This document shows, in pieces, positions 21,950-33,134 of a stretch of 43,277 nucleotides of DNA. Every line of letters starts with the position of its first letter. Positions within the stretch are counted from its first letter, which is position 1. The notes under the pieces were generated by a model. The model saw nothing but the letters and a program-made list of their open reading frames with translations. It did no database searches and had not been told where the DNA came from. The stretch covers positions 4,019,778-4,063,054 of the forward strand of contig BFEA01000021.1 in assembly GCA_003427395.1 (NCBI GenBank). Direction: 5' to 3'. The stretch comes from Chara braunii (lineage: Eukaryota; Streptophyta; Charophyceae; Charales; Characeae). Made by a program: the position numbers and the translations under genes.

Positions 21950-24681
21950 TCAGGCGTCCCAGCATTGTGCAAACTTACGAGAAAACTTGATCAACGTATG
22001 ATCAAAAAAGTTATCCGGATACCCTCGAATCCACAACTCATTCTTCAACGTAAGAAGAAAATAGAATTCCAGACCAGGAATAGAGGTAAACGTCCTTGCT
22101 CGATGAAGAAAGACCCAATAACAACAACCTTCTGCTGCTTGCTAATGTGAGAAGCGTAGTATTGAATACAATGAAATATGAGAGACCGACCAAGCCCACC
22201 CTTTTGATTCTTATGCATGGCTCGACATACAATCCGATAGGGATCAGGAAGAACCAGAATCTCACATCCGATAAAGTCTCACCGTTGTCCTTCATTAGTC
22301 TGCTCCAACACCAGTTTCTCATCATAGTAGGTACGAAATTGATCAATCAAACGATCAGCCTTTCTCCTTGAGACCTCATCATCCATTCGAAACTTGACAA
22401 AAACAGAAACATCGTCAACGAGCCGACAACCGTGCACCAAACGTCTATCATTACCCACTGAAGAAAGAAATGAGAACTCATCATGTGCACAAAGAAGACA
22501 TGCCAGTGTCGGGCTGGTGGTTTTTCCCATGGGAATACCCACCATCTGTCGGAGAGTACGACCCGCTGCCACAATGTACGTATTCCGAAGCTCATACTGC
22601 ACAAAGGTTAGAATGGTACGCAATTCCAAACGAATCCTTCCTTCTTCAACCTTGCCGCGTGTCAGTCTAGCCATTCTACCAAACTTGCGAACCACAACAG
22701 CATCGATACCCTCCCCCAGCCAATAGTCCAAAATCCACTGCAATGACCGTACGATGGACCGCTGCTCCAGATGCGAGAACATCTCCTTAATGTCAAATGA
22801 GTCACCCACCAACCCATCTCCCTTCCTCAACTTGCCATTTACAGCCACAATGCGTTTCATCAGATCGTCAGTCCGTCGAAGATTAAAATGAAGATTATCA
22901 GGGAGTCTCCAAAGCAGGTAGTTAATGGCACGTGCCACTCGTCGAGCACCCAGCACAGAGCCTTCAGAATGCGAAGGACAAATAGGTCTCCAACGGGAGA
23001 TATCTTTGTGTTTGGCCAAGCAATAAGCTCGCCCAAGCACCGCGTTCTTCTTCCAACCACCAATCTTCAAAAACCCAAGATCCACATATAATTGCTTGCA
23101 CCGAGCCAAGATGCTCTCCTCCGAGTCAGAGATCTCAACAAAGGAAGGGTTATCCAAGAAAAGCTTACGCATGCCTTGTCCATACACAACAGGACAACAT
23201 GCCAGAGTGTCCCCCGGATTGTGATCCAAGGGTGAACAGGTCATGCCCTGCAGTCTATCCAGAACAGGTCGAACGTTATCAATAGAACACACATCACCAG
23301 TCGTAATCAACAAGGTAGAAGCAGCAATAGTCTGAAGAAGACAAGAAGCCAAAGAATTAGAGTGGAGTATCGGAGAGTCGAGAGGAGGAAGAAAATCAGC
23401 AGAATGGAAAATTTTCAGAATTTGTCTCTTCAGATTCGGAATCGGATGAGCAGCAAAAGGACAAAGAATGTTCCTGGAATTGAGCATGCAGGAAAGAAAG
23501 TCGTCACGAGTGGAGAAACGGAAAACAATATGGTCATCCTTACGGGGAAAACTTTCATCAGCATCCTTGCAACTACAGTAGAAGACATCCGATCTAGCAC
23601 CAGTGCGGAAATTGTGGACCAAGTCCCCAACCGACCGATTCCGACAAAACACAACTCGCATATTGATCAGTTGGCCAACCACTCACGCATACAACCCACG
23701 AATTTGCGCCTTACAATACCGATGGTCATAGGTAATACGTATGACCAACCGTTGACGTATCAAAATACCAAACCTCGTACGCACCATACGAGATAAAATG
23801 ATCCTCAATCTGCAACGTGTCCGCTTCCCTTGAAAACAACGAACAACAGAATAAGCATACACTAATTGACCAAAGTCCCATGATTGCAGAATTCTCTTTG
23901 ACGGCGGGGAGCTTAAAAAACCAGCAAGGCAAGGTTTAAGGGCTAATGATCTACTACAGAAGGGAACAATGGTAAGAAAACTCAAGACAACACCATCGCT
24001 AACCCAACCTCGGGAACGCCGTAACAGGTCCGTACCAAACCGACAGGAAATAATCGACATGCCATAACAACGTTTAACCACTTTCCAATTGTCCACCAAG
24101 TGCGGCCCACCAACACAAACGATACAGACAGTAGAGACATGATGATCACGACAGCCATTTAGGATGCGCTGCAAACTTGTAGACACAACTCCTCTCAAAG
24201 AGTGAAAGGTGGTTAGCGATCGAGCGGACACTGATTTAGAAATAGAAATAGACCCCCCGACAGCACAACGACCATTCCTTCGCACAACATGTGTCCTTTC
24301 CCTCTTTTCCAATCGTTTTCTCCTTGTCCTTCTTGGCCTGTCCCTAACATTAAGCGAGGTGGAAAAAAGTCGTATAAAGAAACGTTCAGCAGCTTCGAGA
24401 TCCTCATCCGAACATCTATAAATTGGAAACGCTACGTACTTACCAGGGCCACATCGTCGAAGCCATCGATAAAGTCGTTCATTCCTCCTACCTTTATCAA
24501 TCAGAGAAGGATCACACGACCTATAGACATGTTCACCCCATCGCACCGAAAGGTCCCGCCTCGTACTACCTACGTATAGATGTCTGCACCAGGGGGAGAC
24601 AAGCACATAGACAACGTTTTCATTCGAAGATTTCGTGAGGAGAGGGATCGAAGATGAGCACAGAAGAGAGCAAGAGACCAT
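21950..24681 (-). pseudogene. PLE1 GIY-YIG endonuclease / reverse transcriptase
   Basis: About 910 codons. Domains in order: GIY-YIG nuclease (residues 22-112) with VVYVLVSP, LYVGST, following Arg and His residues, a catalytic-type Glu99 (EAAERFF) and SLNVR; a basic linker; the CxC motif FYCSC (about 23580); and the reverse transcriptase with KHKDISRWRPICP, motif A SFDIKEMF (catalytic Asp near 22793), motif B VGIPMGKTTSPTLA and motif C RLVDDVSVF. The thumb-like C-terminal part has FLHRA and RGYPDNFFD. Such proteins nick DNA with the nuclease and copy their RNA into the nick. The ORF is in one frame to 22279 except for TGA at 23683-23685 and at 22279-22281; the second falls where PLE2 has Trp (ERWDFLG). 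One frameshift follows at about 22100. Otherwise the catalytic residues are intact. Confidence 0.88.
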
Positions 24682-24697
24682 AAGTTAGCCGCGTTTC

Positions 24698-26898
24698 GTG
24701 AGTGAGTGGTTGACCTACAAAAACGACCAAGTTCCCGAGGAAAAAAAAGACGAAAAATAAGTGTAATCTTCGGCGAAGTGTTGGGGAGGTTGACCGGGTG
24801 ATTGACCAACAAAAAGGACTAAGTTCCCAAAGAAAAAAAAAAAGAAAAATAAGTGTAATCTTCAGCGAAGCCCTAGGCAGGGTTAAGAGGAAGAGAACCC
24901 TTAAAACGGCTGAGTTCCTAGAAAAAAAAAAAAAAGAATCAATGTAATTTTCAACGAAGCCATGGGAGGTTCAGTGAGTGGTTAACCCATAAAAATGACT
25001 AACTTTCCAAATACAAAAAAGAAAAAAAATAAGTGTAATATTCGGCGAAACCCTAGGGAGGTTGAGTGGGTGGTTGACCCACAAAAACGACTAAGTTTTC
25101 GAGGGAAAAAAAAAAGAAAAATAAGTGTAATCCTGGGTGAAGCACTGGGTACGTTGAGTGAGTGTTTGACCTACAAAAACGACTAAGTTCCCAAAGAAAA
25201 AAAAAGAAGAAAAATAAGTGTAATCTTCGACGAAGCCCTGTGAGGGTTGCGAGGACGAGGACCCTAAAAACGGCTAAGTTTCCGCGAAAAAAAAAATAAA
25301 AATAAAAAATAAGTGTGATCTTAGGCGAAGTCTTGGGAGGTTGAATGGGTGGTTGACCCACAAAAACAACTAAGTTTCCAAAGAAAAAAAAGAAGAAAAA
25401 TAAGTGCAATATTCGGTCAAGCCATGAGAGGTTGAGTGGGTGGTTGACCCACAAAAACGACTAATTTCCCGATGAGAAAAAAAAATAATAATAAGTGTAA
25501 TCTTCGGCGATGCCTTGGGAGGTGGAGTGGGGGATTGCCAAGAAAAACGACTAAGTTCCCGAGGAAAAAAAGAAGAAAAATAAGTGTAATCTTCGGCGAA
25601 GCGATGGGGAGGTTGAGTGTGTGGTTGACCCATAAAAACGACTAAGTTTCCAAAGAAAAAAAAGAAGAAAAATAAGTGTAATCTTCGGCGAAGCCCTAAG
25701 GAGGTTGAGTGGGTGGTTGACCCATAAAACGACCAAGTTCCCGAGGAAAAAAAAGAAGAAAAATAAGTGTAATCTTCGGCAAAGCCCTGGGAAGGTTGAG
25801 TGGGTGGTTGACCCACAAAAACGACTAAGTTCCCAAAGAAAAAGAAGAATAAAAATAAGTGGAATCTTCGGGAAAGCCGTGGGAGGTTGAGTGGGTGGTT
25901 GACCCACAAAAACGACTAAGTTCCCAAAGAAAAAAAAAGAAGAAAAATCAGTGTAATCTTCGGCGAAGCCCTGGGGAGGGTCAAAAGGACGAGGTTGAAA
26001 CGACTAAGTTCCCGAGAAAAAAATAAAATAAATAAGTGTAATTTTCGACGAAGCCGTGGGAGGTTGAGTGAGTGGTTAATCCATAAAAACGACTAAGTTT
26101 CCAAATGAAAAAAAAATAAAAATAAGTGTAATATTCAGCGAAGCGCTAGGGAGGTTGAGTGGGTGGTTGACCCACAAAAACAACTAAGTTCCCGAGGAAA
26201 AAAAAGAAAAGAAAAATAAGTGTAATCTTCGGCGAAGCACTGAGAGGTTAAGTGGGTTATTGACCCAAAAAAACGACCAAGTTCCTAAAGAAAAAAAAGA
26301 AGAAAAATAAGTGTAATCTTCGGCGAAACCCTGGGAGGGTTAAGAGGATGAGGATCCTAAAAACGGCTAAGTTCCCAAGGAAAAAAAAAGAAGAAAAATA
26401 AGTGTAATCTTCGGCGAAGCCCTGGTAAAGTTAGTGAGTGGTTGACCCACAAAAACGACCAAGTTCTCGAGGAAAAAAAAGAAGAAAAATAAGTGTTATC
26501 TTCGGCGAACCCCTGAGGAGGTTGAGTGTGTGATTGACCCACTAAAACGACTAAGTTGCCAAAGAAAAAGAAAAAGAAATATAAATCTGATCTTCGGTGA
26601 CGCGCTGGGAAGGTTGACCGGGTGGTTGACCCACAAAAAAGACTAAGTTCCCGAAGAAAAAAAAANAAAAATTAGTGTAATCTTCAACGAAGTGTTGGGG
26701 AGGTTGAGTGGAAGGGTGACCCACAAAACCGACTAAGTTCCCAAAGAAAAGAAAAAAAAAAAAAAAAAAGTGTAATCTTCGGCGAAGCCCAGGGAAGGTT
26801 GAGAGGACGAGGACCCTAAAAACGGCTAAGTTTCCAAGGGAAAAAAAAAAGAAAAATAAGTGTGATCTTTGGCGAAGTCTTTGGAGGTTAAGTGGGTG
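24698..26898 (+). repeat. Satellite array, block 3
   Basis: About 24 units in the same orientation. B-type units at about 24885, 25245, 25975, 26335 and 26795 are spaced roughly 4, 8, 4 and 5 units apart. A-type units fold GTGGGT with ACCCAC; B-type units fold AGGGT with ACCCT at the same place. An N lies at 26666 in an A tract. The many minus-strand open frames rich in Phe and Leu are shadows of the repeat. The block ends at AGTGGGTG (26891-26898), the left target duplication of PLE2. Confidence 0.9.
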
Positions 26899-27107
26899 TT
26901 GATAGCTAGAGCAAAATGAGAGTGTTACAAGCTCAGCAACATAAATCAGGAAAAAAGTATGAGGAGAGAGAACGAATTACATAGCATAGGGATGACATCT
27001 TCTAGCCCGTCTAGCACGGGTATTCTCATTTTCACGCCTTACTTTAGCAATAGCATAGCGAAGAGTGCCGAAGGAAACTTCTGCGAAGATTCTGAGAACA
27101 CGTAGGC
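26899..27107 (-). repeat. PLE2 pseudo-LTR, 3' copy
   Basis: This runs from TTGATAGCTAGAGC to CACGTAGGC in plus orientation and is nearly identical to 33251-33460, with about ten differences and a 1-nt indel seen by eye. It does not begin TG or end CA as true LTRs do. It contains no hammerhead; that fold lies 320 nt further inside. Confidence 0.85.
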
Positions 27108-27430
27108 AGAAAATAGTGACATCTATGAACCACAACAAGCATTGGATTCAATCCATATCTGGACAACAGGTCGATACAGGGAACAAGGATGGCAGAGGGG
27201 AGGGATATGAAGAGAAGAAGGAGAGGGAAGAAGAGGGGAGAGGAAGAAGAAACAAGGCAGGGAAATGCAGAGGAAGAGATAGCATAACAAGAAATACTCA
27301 AGCCCAAGCGCTTTTTTATTCGAATTGAATAAACGTGAAACTCAAACAAACTCTCATCGGGTGGCTTGGCATAGACAGCGCTGCCACACTGTCTTCATAC
27401 GGAGCACCCAATCGAAGCATGGATCGACAA

Positions 27431-27479
27431 TGCCCAACATGTTTCGACTGTCGCCGACGAACAGTCCTCTTTAGGGGCA
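27431..27479 (-). ncRNA. Degenerate hammerhead ribozyme in PLE2 3' region
   Basis: On the minus strand, stem I is TGCCC with GGGCA (27475-27479 and 27431-27435), stem II GACTG with CAGTC around an 11-nt loop, then GAAAC (27441-27445), loop AT and the triplet GTT. All helices pair with sequences unlike those of PLE1, so the structure is conserved by compensating changes. The core reads CTAAAGA (27468-27474) instead of CTGANGA, so the invariant G5 is A. This copy is therefore expected to cleave poorly or not at all. Confidence 0.75.
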
Positions 27480-27525
27480 CAAAAAACGCTAAGCATTGAG
27501 ATACTGATTGCTGTGGAGCGGGAAG

Positions 27526-27533
<8 letters not shown>

Positions 27534-27556
<23 letters not shown>
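27534..27556. repeat. GA microsatellite
   Basis: A short GA tract in the PLE2 3' region, just upstream (in element orientation) of the hammerhead fold. Confidence 0.85.
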
Positions 27557-27558
<2 letters not shown>

Positions 27559-28000
27559 GGGGTAGAGAAGAGAAATCCGAGAGATACATGAGGTTGGCGG
27601 TCGAAATACTTAGCTGCAGCGAGGGAGAGATTCGTATCGGTTTTCATGACGAAGGCGAGGTCGTGAGAAGGGCATATGAGCAGTGAAGAAGCCGAAAGTC
27701 GACGCGCAGTCGGGCATGACAACGCAGCAGCCGTAGGGAACTAGCGGGTCCGTCGGCAAGGTGGTGGAACTCAAAGAGGCAGAAATAATTGAAAGTGAGG
27801 AATAAGTAGGGACGGACTGTACTTGCATAGGCGGGGAAGGGGGCAGGAAGAGGGTCGAGAAGTCAGAAGGGAAACTGGTATCCGTCGTTAAACTAAGGTG
27901 CGTAGATGGGAGGCGGGGAGACAAAAAATTAACTAGTCCGCCTTCCTGGTCCTGTTCAATGAGGATTAAGGGGCCCTGTTCGAACAAAGTCCCCCTGGGT

Positions 28001-28290
28001 AATGTTGGGTCTGCAAGCCTCGGACCGTTGCCTGAAACAAGGGGCCAGCATCCCCCCCCCCGTGTCTGTTACTTGGAATCTCGGGCTAAAAAGCCTTTCC
28101 TTCTGGCAGACCTTCAGCAGATTTACCCTTGTTCACTTGGGTGATGTTGGGTCTACAAGCCTCGGACCGTTGCTTGAAACAAGGGGCCAGCGTCCCCCCC
28201 CCCTTTTTTTGCGTGTCTGTTACTTGGAATCTCGGGCCAAAAGCCTTTCCTTCTGACAGGCCTTCAGCAGATTTACCCTTGTTCCCTTGG
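28001..28290. repeat. Tandem duplication in PLE2 3' region
   Basis: Two units of about 141 and 149 nt both begin ATGTTGGGTCTRCAAGCCTC and end CAGCAGATTTACCCTTGTTC. They differ mainly in the length of a C run (28050s against 28190s), which in the second unit is followed by a T run. It lies just 3' of the reverse transcriptase stop at 28307-28309. Confidence 0.85.
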
Positions 28291-28306
28291 CTCATGTCAG
28301 AAGAGT

Positions 28307-31300
28307 TTATCCCAGCCGGTGAGGCAGTGCGCCCAGTCCTTCCAACCATCGGCATAGTGCATTGTCAAAGAAGTAATCAGGATAGCCACGGTGTCGGAGC
28401 TCTTGTTTGAATGTGATAAGAAAAACAATTTCTGAAACAGGCATGGTCGTCAAGTGCTTGGCGCGATGCAGGAAGGAAGTAATTATTGCAATTTTCTATT
28501 GTTAACTTGAGTAGGACAGGAAGTCTTGCACAGCTTGGAAGGCGATAGTCCCGGAGGAATCGAGGGAAGCCTGGTTTCTATGAGTAGGGGTGCAACACAC
28601 CCGAAGTGGGTGGGAGAACACTTGCAGTTGACACCCCAGAAAGTCCCATCTTTCACATGTGCTGGTTTTTTCTAGAGTGAGGTTTTGTCATAACAGACCG
28701 CAAAGTGTTCAAGTATGGTTTTTGCCTTGTCGTGTGCCATGTAGCAGTATTTATTAAATCGTACGAAGACTAAGACATCATCTACGAGGCGCATACCATG
28801 AATTAGAGCTCTATCCTTTTCCAGGGACATCAGGAAATTGTACTCGTTGTACATACAGAGCATGGCTGCCAGCGCAGGGCTGGAAGCTTTACCCATAGGT
28901 ACCCCTACCACTTGTTTGAGCAAGCGACCTCTAATTAGCACATAGGTGTTGGAAATATCAAATGAGATGAAATCTTCTATAAGCGAAAACGAGATTCGTT
29001 TCCATCCTAGAACAGAAGTACTTTTTGACAGCCTAGCTCCTTTGCCTTTCTTTTTTACCCAGACTCCATCATAGCCCTTGAGCTGTAAGAACAAAGAGAA
29101 CCAGGCAATGGCATCCCGGATAGAACAGTGGGGTAGTCTGCAGAACATTTCTTTGACATCATAGCTAGCACTGAGTAGGAGATCTGTAGGGAGCAGGGAT
29201 TGATTGAAGTTCTTGAGAGAAGGGACAAGATCCTTAGTACTGAACAGGTTGAAGTGGAGGTTGGGAGGTAATTGCTTAATTAGAGCGTTTAGGCAGGATG
29301 TGATTTTTTTGCAAGCTGCTAGCGAGGGTTCAGATGACGTTGGACAAATTGGACGTCATCTCCTGATGTCTTTATGTTTGGGGATGGTGTATCCTTTGCC
29401 GACACAGCCCTTAGCATTCCAGGTCCCGATGGATTCGAAGCCTTGCTCTCGATACTTAGTCCGACATTCCTTAAGCACAATCTTTTCTGCGTCGTTTAGA
29501 AGCTTAAAGCCTGGGTTGGAGAGGAACAGACTATTCGGTCCTTTTTCGTAGATATGAGGGCAACAAAGAAGCGTATCCCCTAGATTATGATCCAGCGGGA
29601 CGAGCACTAATCCATTCGTGAGTTCTTTTATCCATTACACACTTTCGGGAAAAAACGGCAATTCAGCGAGGGGGCTGGGGAGAGCTGCTGGAGAAGAGGA
29701 AGAAGACAAAGAAGAAGAAGAAGAAGAAGAAGAAGAAGACGGAGAGAAGGAGGGAGAAGAGTAAGGAGAAGGAGAAGAAGAAAATGGAGGTGACAGGGGG
29801 ACTTTAGCAAAGGAGAAAGCAGGACTGGAGGCAAAGGGAGGGTTGGTAGGAGGTTGCTTGAAGCATAGCCGAAGTCGAGAGTTAGGAATGTTGAAACTGT
29901 AGGGAGTTAGTGGAGGATTGGGGATGGTGTTAAGGGTTGCAAGAATCTGAGTCCGGAGAAAGCCTAGGGAATATGATCGTGAGGGTGGGGTTATATTCCG
30001 TGTGTTACGAAACCAAGGTGGGAAGATCTAGGTATCCTTAACTCTGAGACATATGTGGTCATTTTCTCTGGGAAGGAAAATGGGAGAAAAAGGTTGAGGA
30101 GAGGGGAGATCAGGGGTGTGTGATTGTGGCAACAGAGATCCGAATTTGCTATCAACTGAGTCACAGCAGCAGGTTAGTTGTTCCATCCTAGCGAACTGTC
30201 GAAAATTGTGTAAGGATTGCGCGAGACTGGAATTCTTAGTCCATACAACTCGAATTCTTCTGGCCATCAGACTTGCCAACGATACTGGAGTGATGACTTC
30301 GCGGACCAACTGCACACATAACGACCTCACTCTTGCTTTAGAAATCAAATCAGAGAATCTCAATTTGAACATCAGTCTCCTCCTGGGGCATATGTTAAAG
30401 CGTCGGCGGATGACGTTTGACAACATAGTGCGCAAAGTCTGCCTAGAAGATTTTTTAGATATACATCTGATAGCTCCATAGGCATAAATGAGATTGTCTA
30501 ATGACCACTTGTAGAGAGATTTGCGCTGATACGGGTGGCTAAGTAAACGCACCACTGGCTCTTTGAGACCTTCCGACCGAGAACAAAATTTCATGATAGC
30601 AGCGACCCGGAACATATGGCCGCCTGTTACCCCAATCCTTACAATTTTTATGCAGACGAACACATCCATTAAGCACATTCATCAGGGACACCGAGTTGAC
30701 ACCAACCGAGGAAGCATAATAAGTGAGACGACTCCTAGCATAGTTAGGTCGATCGGAGACAGGTAGATTCCGAATACAATCTTCTTGGGACGCTTTCAGA
30801 GCTTTCCTTGCCCTTTCCCGCTTTCCTAGTCAATTTTTTCTATTTTTCTTCTTCGGTGAGGCAGCCGGTCTAGAATTAAGGTAGGGGGACGTCCTCCTGA
30901 TGATGTACTTTTGTGCTGACAGTAAATCGCCGGAATTCTGAACTGCGAGAGGGATTGCAACATAATGGAAGAGTCTCACTCTTCTAAACCATCTGTATAA
31001 TTTGTGGTTCCGGACAGGAGTCAAGACAAACGGAGACAGCTGACGATCCGTTCTACCCACATGTTCAGCCCATCGATCGCAGATAGTTCTGGAGGTACAA
31101 CCTACGTAAGTGTGCTTAGTGAGGGGTGAAAGCAAGCAATAAACAACAGGGTCACGTGCTGTCAGAAAATCATAACCATTTTCTATGAGATACCGTAATT
31201 GATCTTGAAACTTTAAACCCCACGGGATCTGTCCTAAGAAAATCAGCCCAATAACGACCATCCTAACTAGGTAGTTAAGATATATGTCGAGGACACCATC

Positions 31301-31369
31301 TTTGGTCTTACGAAGAGAAAAGCAAGACAACAGAAGCTCCCATAGCGAGTCAGCGCTTGGGTCGCACCC
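28307..31369 (-). pseudogene. PLE2 ORF2, GIY-YIG endonuclease / reverse transcriptase
   Basis: Aligned to PLE1 by eye. The GIY-YIG nuclease (about 30875-31150) has PVVYCLLSP, TYVGCT and YLNSRP, but the position of PLE1 Glu99 is Gln (SAQKYII), which should weaken cutting. A KSLYKW...NLIYAYGAIRC region and a CxC-like TCCCD (about 30150) follow. The reverse transcriptase has YTIPKHKDI, RPICP, motif A SYDVKEMF (about 29160), motif B VGVPMGKASSPALA (about 28908-28870), motif C RLVDDVLVF (about 28780), ERWDFLG and RGYPDYFFD. Damage: TGA at 30830-30832 (Arg in PLE1), a frameshift near 30590, a low-complexity break at 29610-30027 with a GAA tract, TGA at 29356-29358 (Trp in PLE1), a 1-nt loss near 28683, and stops near 28500. 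The copy is dead. Confidence 0.85.
29709..29740. repeat. GAA microsatellite
   Basis: About ten GAA units inside PLE2 ORF2, between the CxC linker and the reverse transcriptase. It belongs to the stretch where ORF2 cannot be read through and where PLE1 has ordinary coding sequence. Confidence 0.9.
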
Positions 31370-31372
31370 CTA
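31370..31372 (-). promoter_or_regulatory. In-frame UAG between PLE2 ORF1 and ORF2
   Basis: The codons read GAA GAA TAG GGG TGC GAC, then 12 more codons with no stop into the frame that encodes the GIY-YIG nuclease. The first ORF2 Met codon in this frame is about 35 codons downstream. The arrangement resembles readthrough gag-pol junctions of the UAG-G type, but it could equally be a mutated CAG codon of one long ORF. Confidence 0.5.
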
Positions 31373-32722
31373 TTCTTCCGCCAAGTGCTCCTCATCATCG
31401 ATATCAACAGGCTGCGTGGCCTGCCCATCGTCATGTACGTCTTCCTTAGCTTCGTCCGCCTCGGATTCAGGAGCAGATCTCCCAACCTTGAAAGCTTCAG
31501 GACGGAAATCGAAGGCGAGCGCTGCCCTGTGCTCGGCGATGTAGTTGATTGCCTGCTCGCAGGTGGTGAAAGAGATGCCCTCTCTGCCGCATAAGATCTG
31601 GAGTCCATTCTTCTTCAGGCGTTTGAGGTGCCTCTTCGTTTCCTTGATGAAGTCGGCCCGTTCAGTGGCCGCTACCTTGGTAGCCAATCTCCTAGAAGTT
31701 CTCTTCGGTGGAGATGGCCGCAGGGTAATATCATCGAGCGCATCGTCCTGCTTGCCTAGGTTCTCCGGTTCGTCATCATCTGACACTTCATTGATTCGCT
31801 TGGAGAGGTTGGACCTAGGTGTTCGTCCCTGCCTGACAAGCTTCCCGATGGCACGTTCGAAGCGTTCCTTCAGCATTTGGACCTCCATGTCGACCGCTCT
31901 CTTACCTTCTTTGATTGAGTTGCACGCCCTGAGCAGTTTTTGGAAGTCCTGAGAAGTGGGAGTGCCCACCCCCATCAAACGCGGTCTGCCTCGAGCTGGC
32001 GCTTCAGGAGGACTGGTGATGCAGACCCCTGCTCCTGTTCTCTTCGTATCGGCGACAGACTGTTTGATCGTACGTGACAGCTCTTTCATATTCTTTTTGA
32101 TCCATTCGTTCTCTATACGTAGCTGCTCGATTTGCTTACGCAGGCACTCCTTCTCAGCTTCCTCATCGATTCTGGGTCTTGCATGCTCTGCAGATGTCTT
32201 GCGTTCGCCCGCCATCCTGTTCAAATCAACTTTACCAAGAAATAATTCGCAAGCATCATTGATCTTGGTACCGACAATGGTGCCGATTCGCTCTTCGAAG
32301 TCCTGGCGCTCCTTCAACTTCCTCAGTGCCTTATCTTCCGCATCTTTGATCTTCTTCTTTTCTGCCTCTTCCTTGAGCAGACGTTCCCTTTCGCGAATAG
32401 CCTCCTGCCTTACTTCGAGTTCAGAAGCCATGAATTCATAGACTCGGTCCAGCTTATCTTGGTTGAGCTTCCACAAGGGTTGTCGAAGCACGAGAGCCTG
32501 GGAGCCATTAGGTTGGGAGGTAGGGGAAGGGGGAGGAGGAGGCAAAGCGAGGAAAGGGGCTCGCGAGAGGGACGGAGAAGCGAGGGGAGACGAATGTGGC
32601 GGGGGTGGGAAGGGCACCCGGAAGCCGCTGGGCTGCTGAGGGAGGGAAGGTTGCCGATAGGGGCAATCCCTAGCGAAGTGACCTGCCATGTTACAGTTGT
32701 AACAAAACCCTCTCGACGCCAT
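31370..32722 (-). CDS. PLE2 ORF1, CCHC zinc-knuckle coiled-coil Gag-like protein
   Basis: 450 codons from the first ATG at 32722; the frame is open a little further upstream, but only from a GTG. Residues 6-20 hold one CX2CX4HX4C knuckle (CYNCNMAGHFARDC), a nucleic-acid-binding motif of Gag proteins. A Pro-rich linker (about 28-80) and two heptad-rich charged stretches (about 90-150 and 185-235) follow, then an Arg/Lys region, an acidic patch, a small C-terminal block (KRLKKNGLQILCG to YIAEHRAALAFD) and an acidic tail ending HLAEE. It probably binds element RNA and self-associates. It ends in UAG followed by GGG, and ORF2 continues in the same frame. It is the only undamaged long ORF of the window. 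Known Penelope-like elements usually have a single ORF, so a Gag-like ORF1 is notable. Confidence 0.82.
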   Translation of the reverse strand: MASRGFCYNCNMAGHFARDCPYRQPSLPQQPSGFRVPFPPPPHSSPLASPSLSRAPFLALPPPPPSPTSQPNGSQALVLRQPLWKLNQDKLDRVYEFMASELEVRQEAIRERERLLKEEAEKKKIKDAEDKALRKLKERQDFEERIGTIVGTKINDACELFLGKVDLNRMAGERKTSAEHARPRIDEEAEKECLRKQIEQLRIENEWIKKNMKELSRTIKQSVADTKRTGAGVCITSPPEAPARGRPRLMGVGTPTSQDFQKLLRACNSIKEGKRAVDMEVQMLKERFERAIGKLVRQGRTPRSNLSKRINEVSDDDEPENLGKQDDALDDITLRPSPPKRTSRRLATKVAATERADFIKETKRHLKRLKKNGLQILCGREGISFTTCEQAINYIAEHRAALAFDFRPEAFKVGRSAPESEADEAKEDVHDDGQATQPVDIDDEEHLAEE

Positions 32723-33134
32723 CTTGAAACCCTGAGAAAACACGTCTTAACCTGGCTTCCTGTGAGGTGGCGAACAACGACAAAGCCAACAAAAAACAAA
32801 AACAACAAGTAGAAACACGAAGTAGCCCAGCGGGATTAGCGGATGGTACTTCGGACATACGAGGAGGTGAGAATATGCCGGATAACGATGCGGACGCAAC
32901 AGTAGCAAGTATGAGTTGGGGATAATCGAGAGGGGACGGTTGATAACAGCAGAGGATGAGACGACTAAAGAGCAAGTGGAGAAGGGAATGGACCAATGAT
33001 GAGGATGGGAAATACCAGATAAGGGATACAATACAGATAGAGGAAAAAATTGAAACAGAGGCGAAAGTAGAAGTACAAGTGACAACGGTAACGGCAGTAA
33101 AATAGAGGTGATGAGGGCAATCAGATGGGAAGGG

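Larger units (their letters stand above)
21017..24697 (-). mobile_element. PLE1, N-terminal GIY-YIG Penelope-like element
   Basis: This minus-strand retroelement is inserted in the satellite. The left flank ends GAGTAGGTGGTTG and the right flank resumes GAGTGAGTGGTTGACC at 24699, so the two overlap by about 13 nt with two mismatches, as a target duplication would. It encodes a GIY-YIG endonuclease, a CxC linker and a Penelope-type reverse transcriptase, then a 3' region of about 930 nt with a hammerhead ribozyme. The permuted domain order is the hallmark of the Chlamys/Naiad Penelope-like clade. The 5' end starts only about 16 nt before the first ATG and no ORF1 is present, so it is probably 5'-truncated compared with PLE2. 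No pseudo-LTR was seen. Confidence 0.85.

Noticed and set aside
24698-26898. Many long Phe/Leu-rich minus-strand and Lys-rich plus-strand frames in the satellite
   Set aside because: They repeat every 91 bp and follow the satellite, not codon structure; the same frames recur in every satellite block.
26899-27107. True LTR of an LTR retrotransposon at the PLE2 ends
   Set aside because: The repeats do not start TG or end CA, no primer-binding site follows, and the enclosed proteins are Penelope-type, so pseudo-LTR is the better reading.
31267-31608. Open frame overlapping PLE2 ORF1 and the ORF2 start in another frame
   Set aside because: It is antiparallel in logic to the better supported ORF1/ORF2 reading and has no motif.
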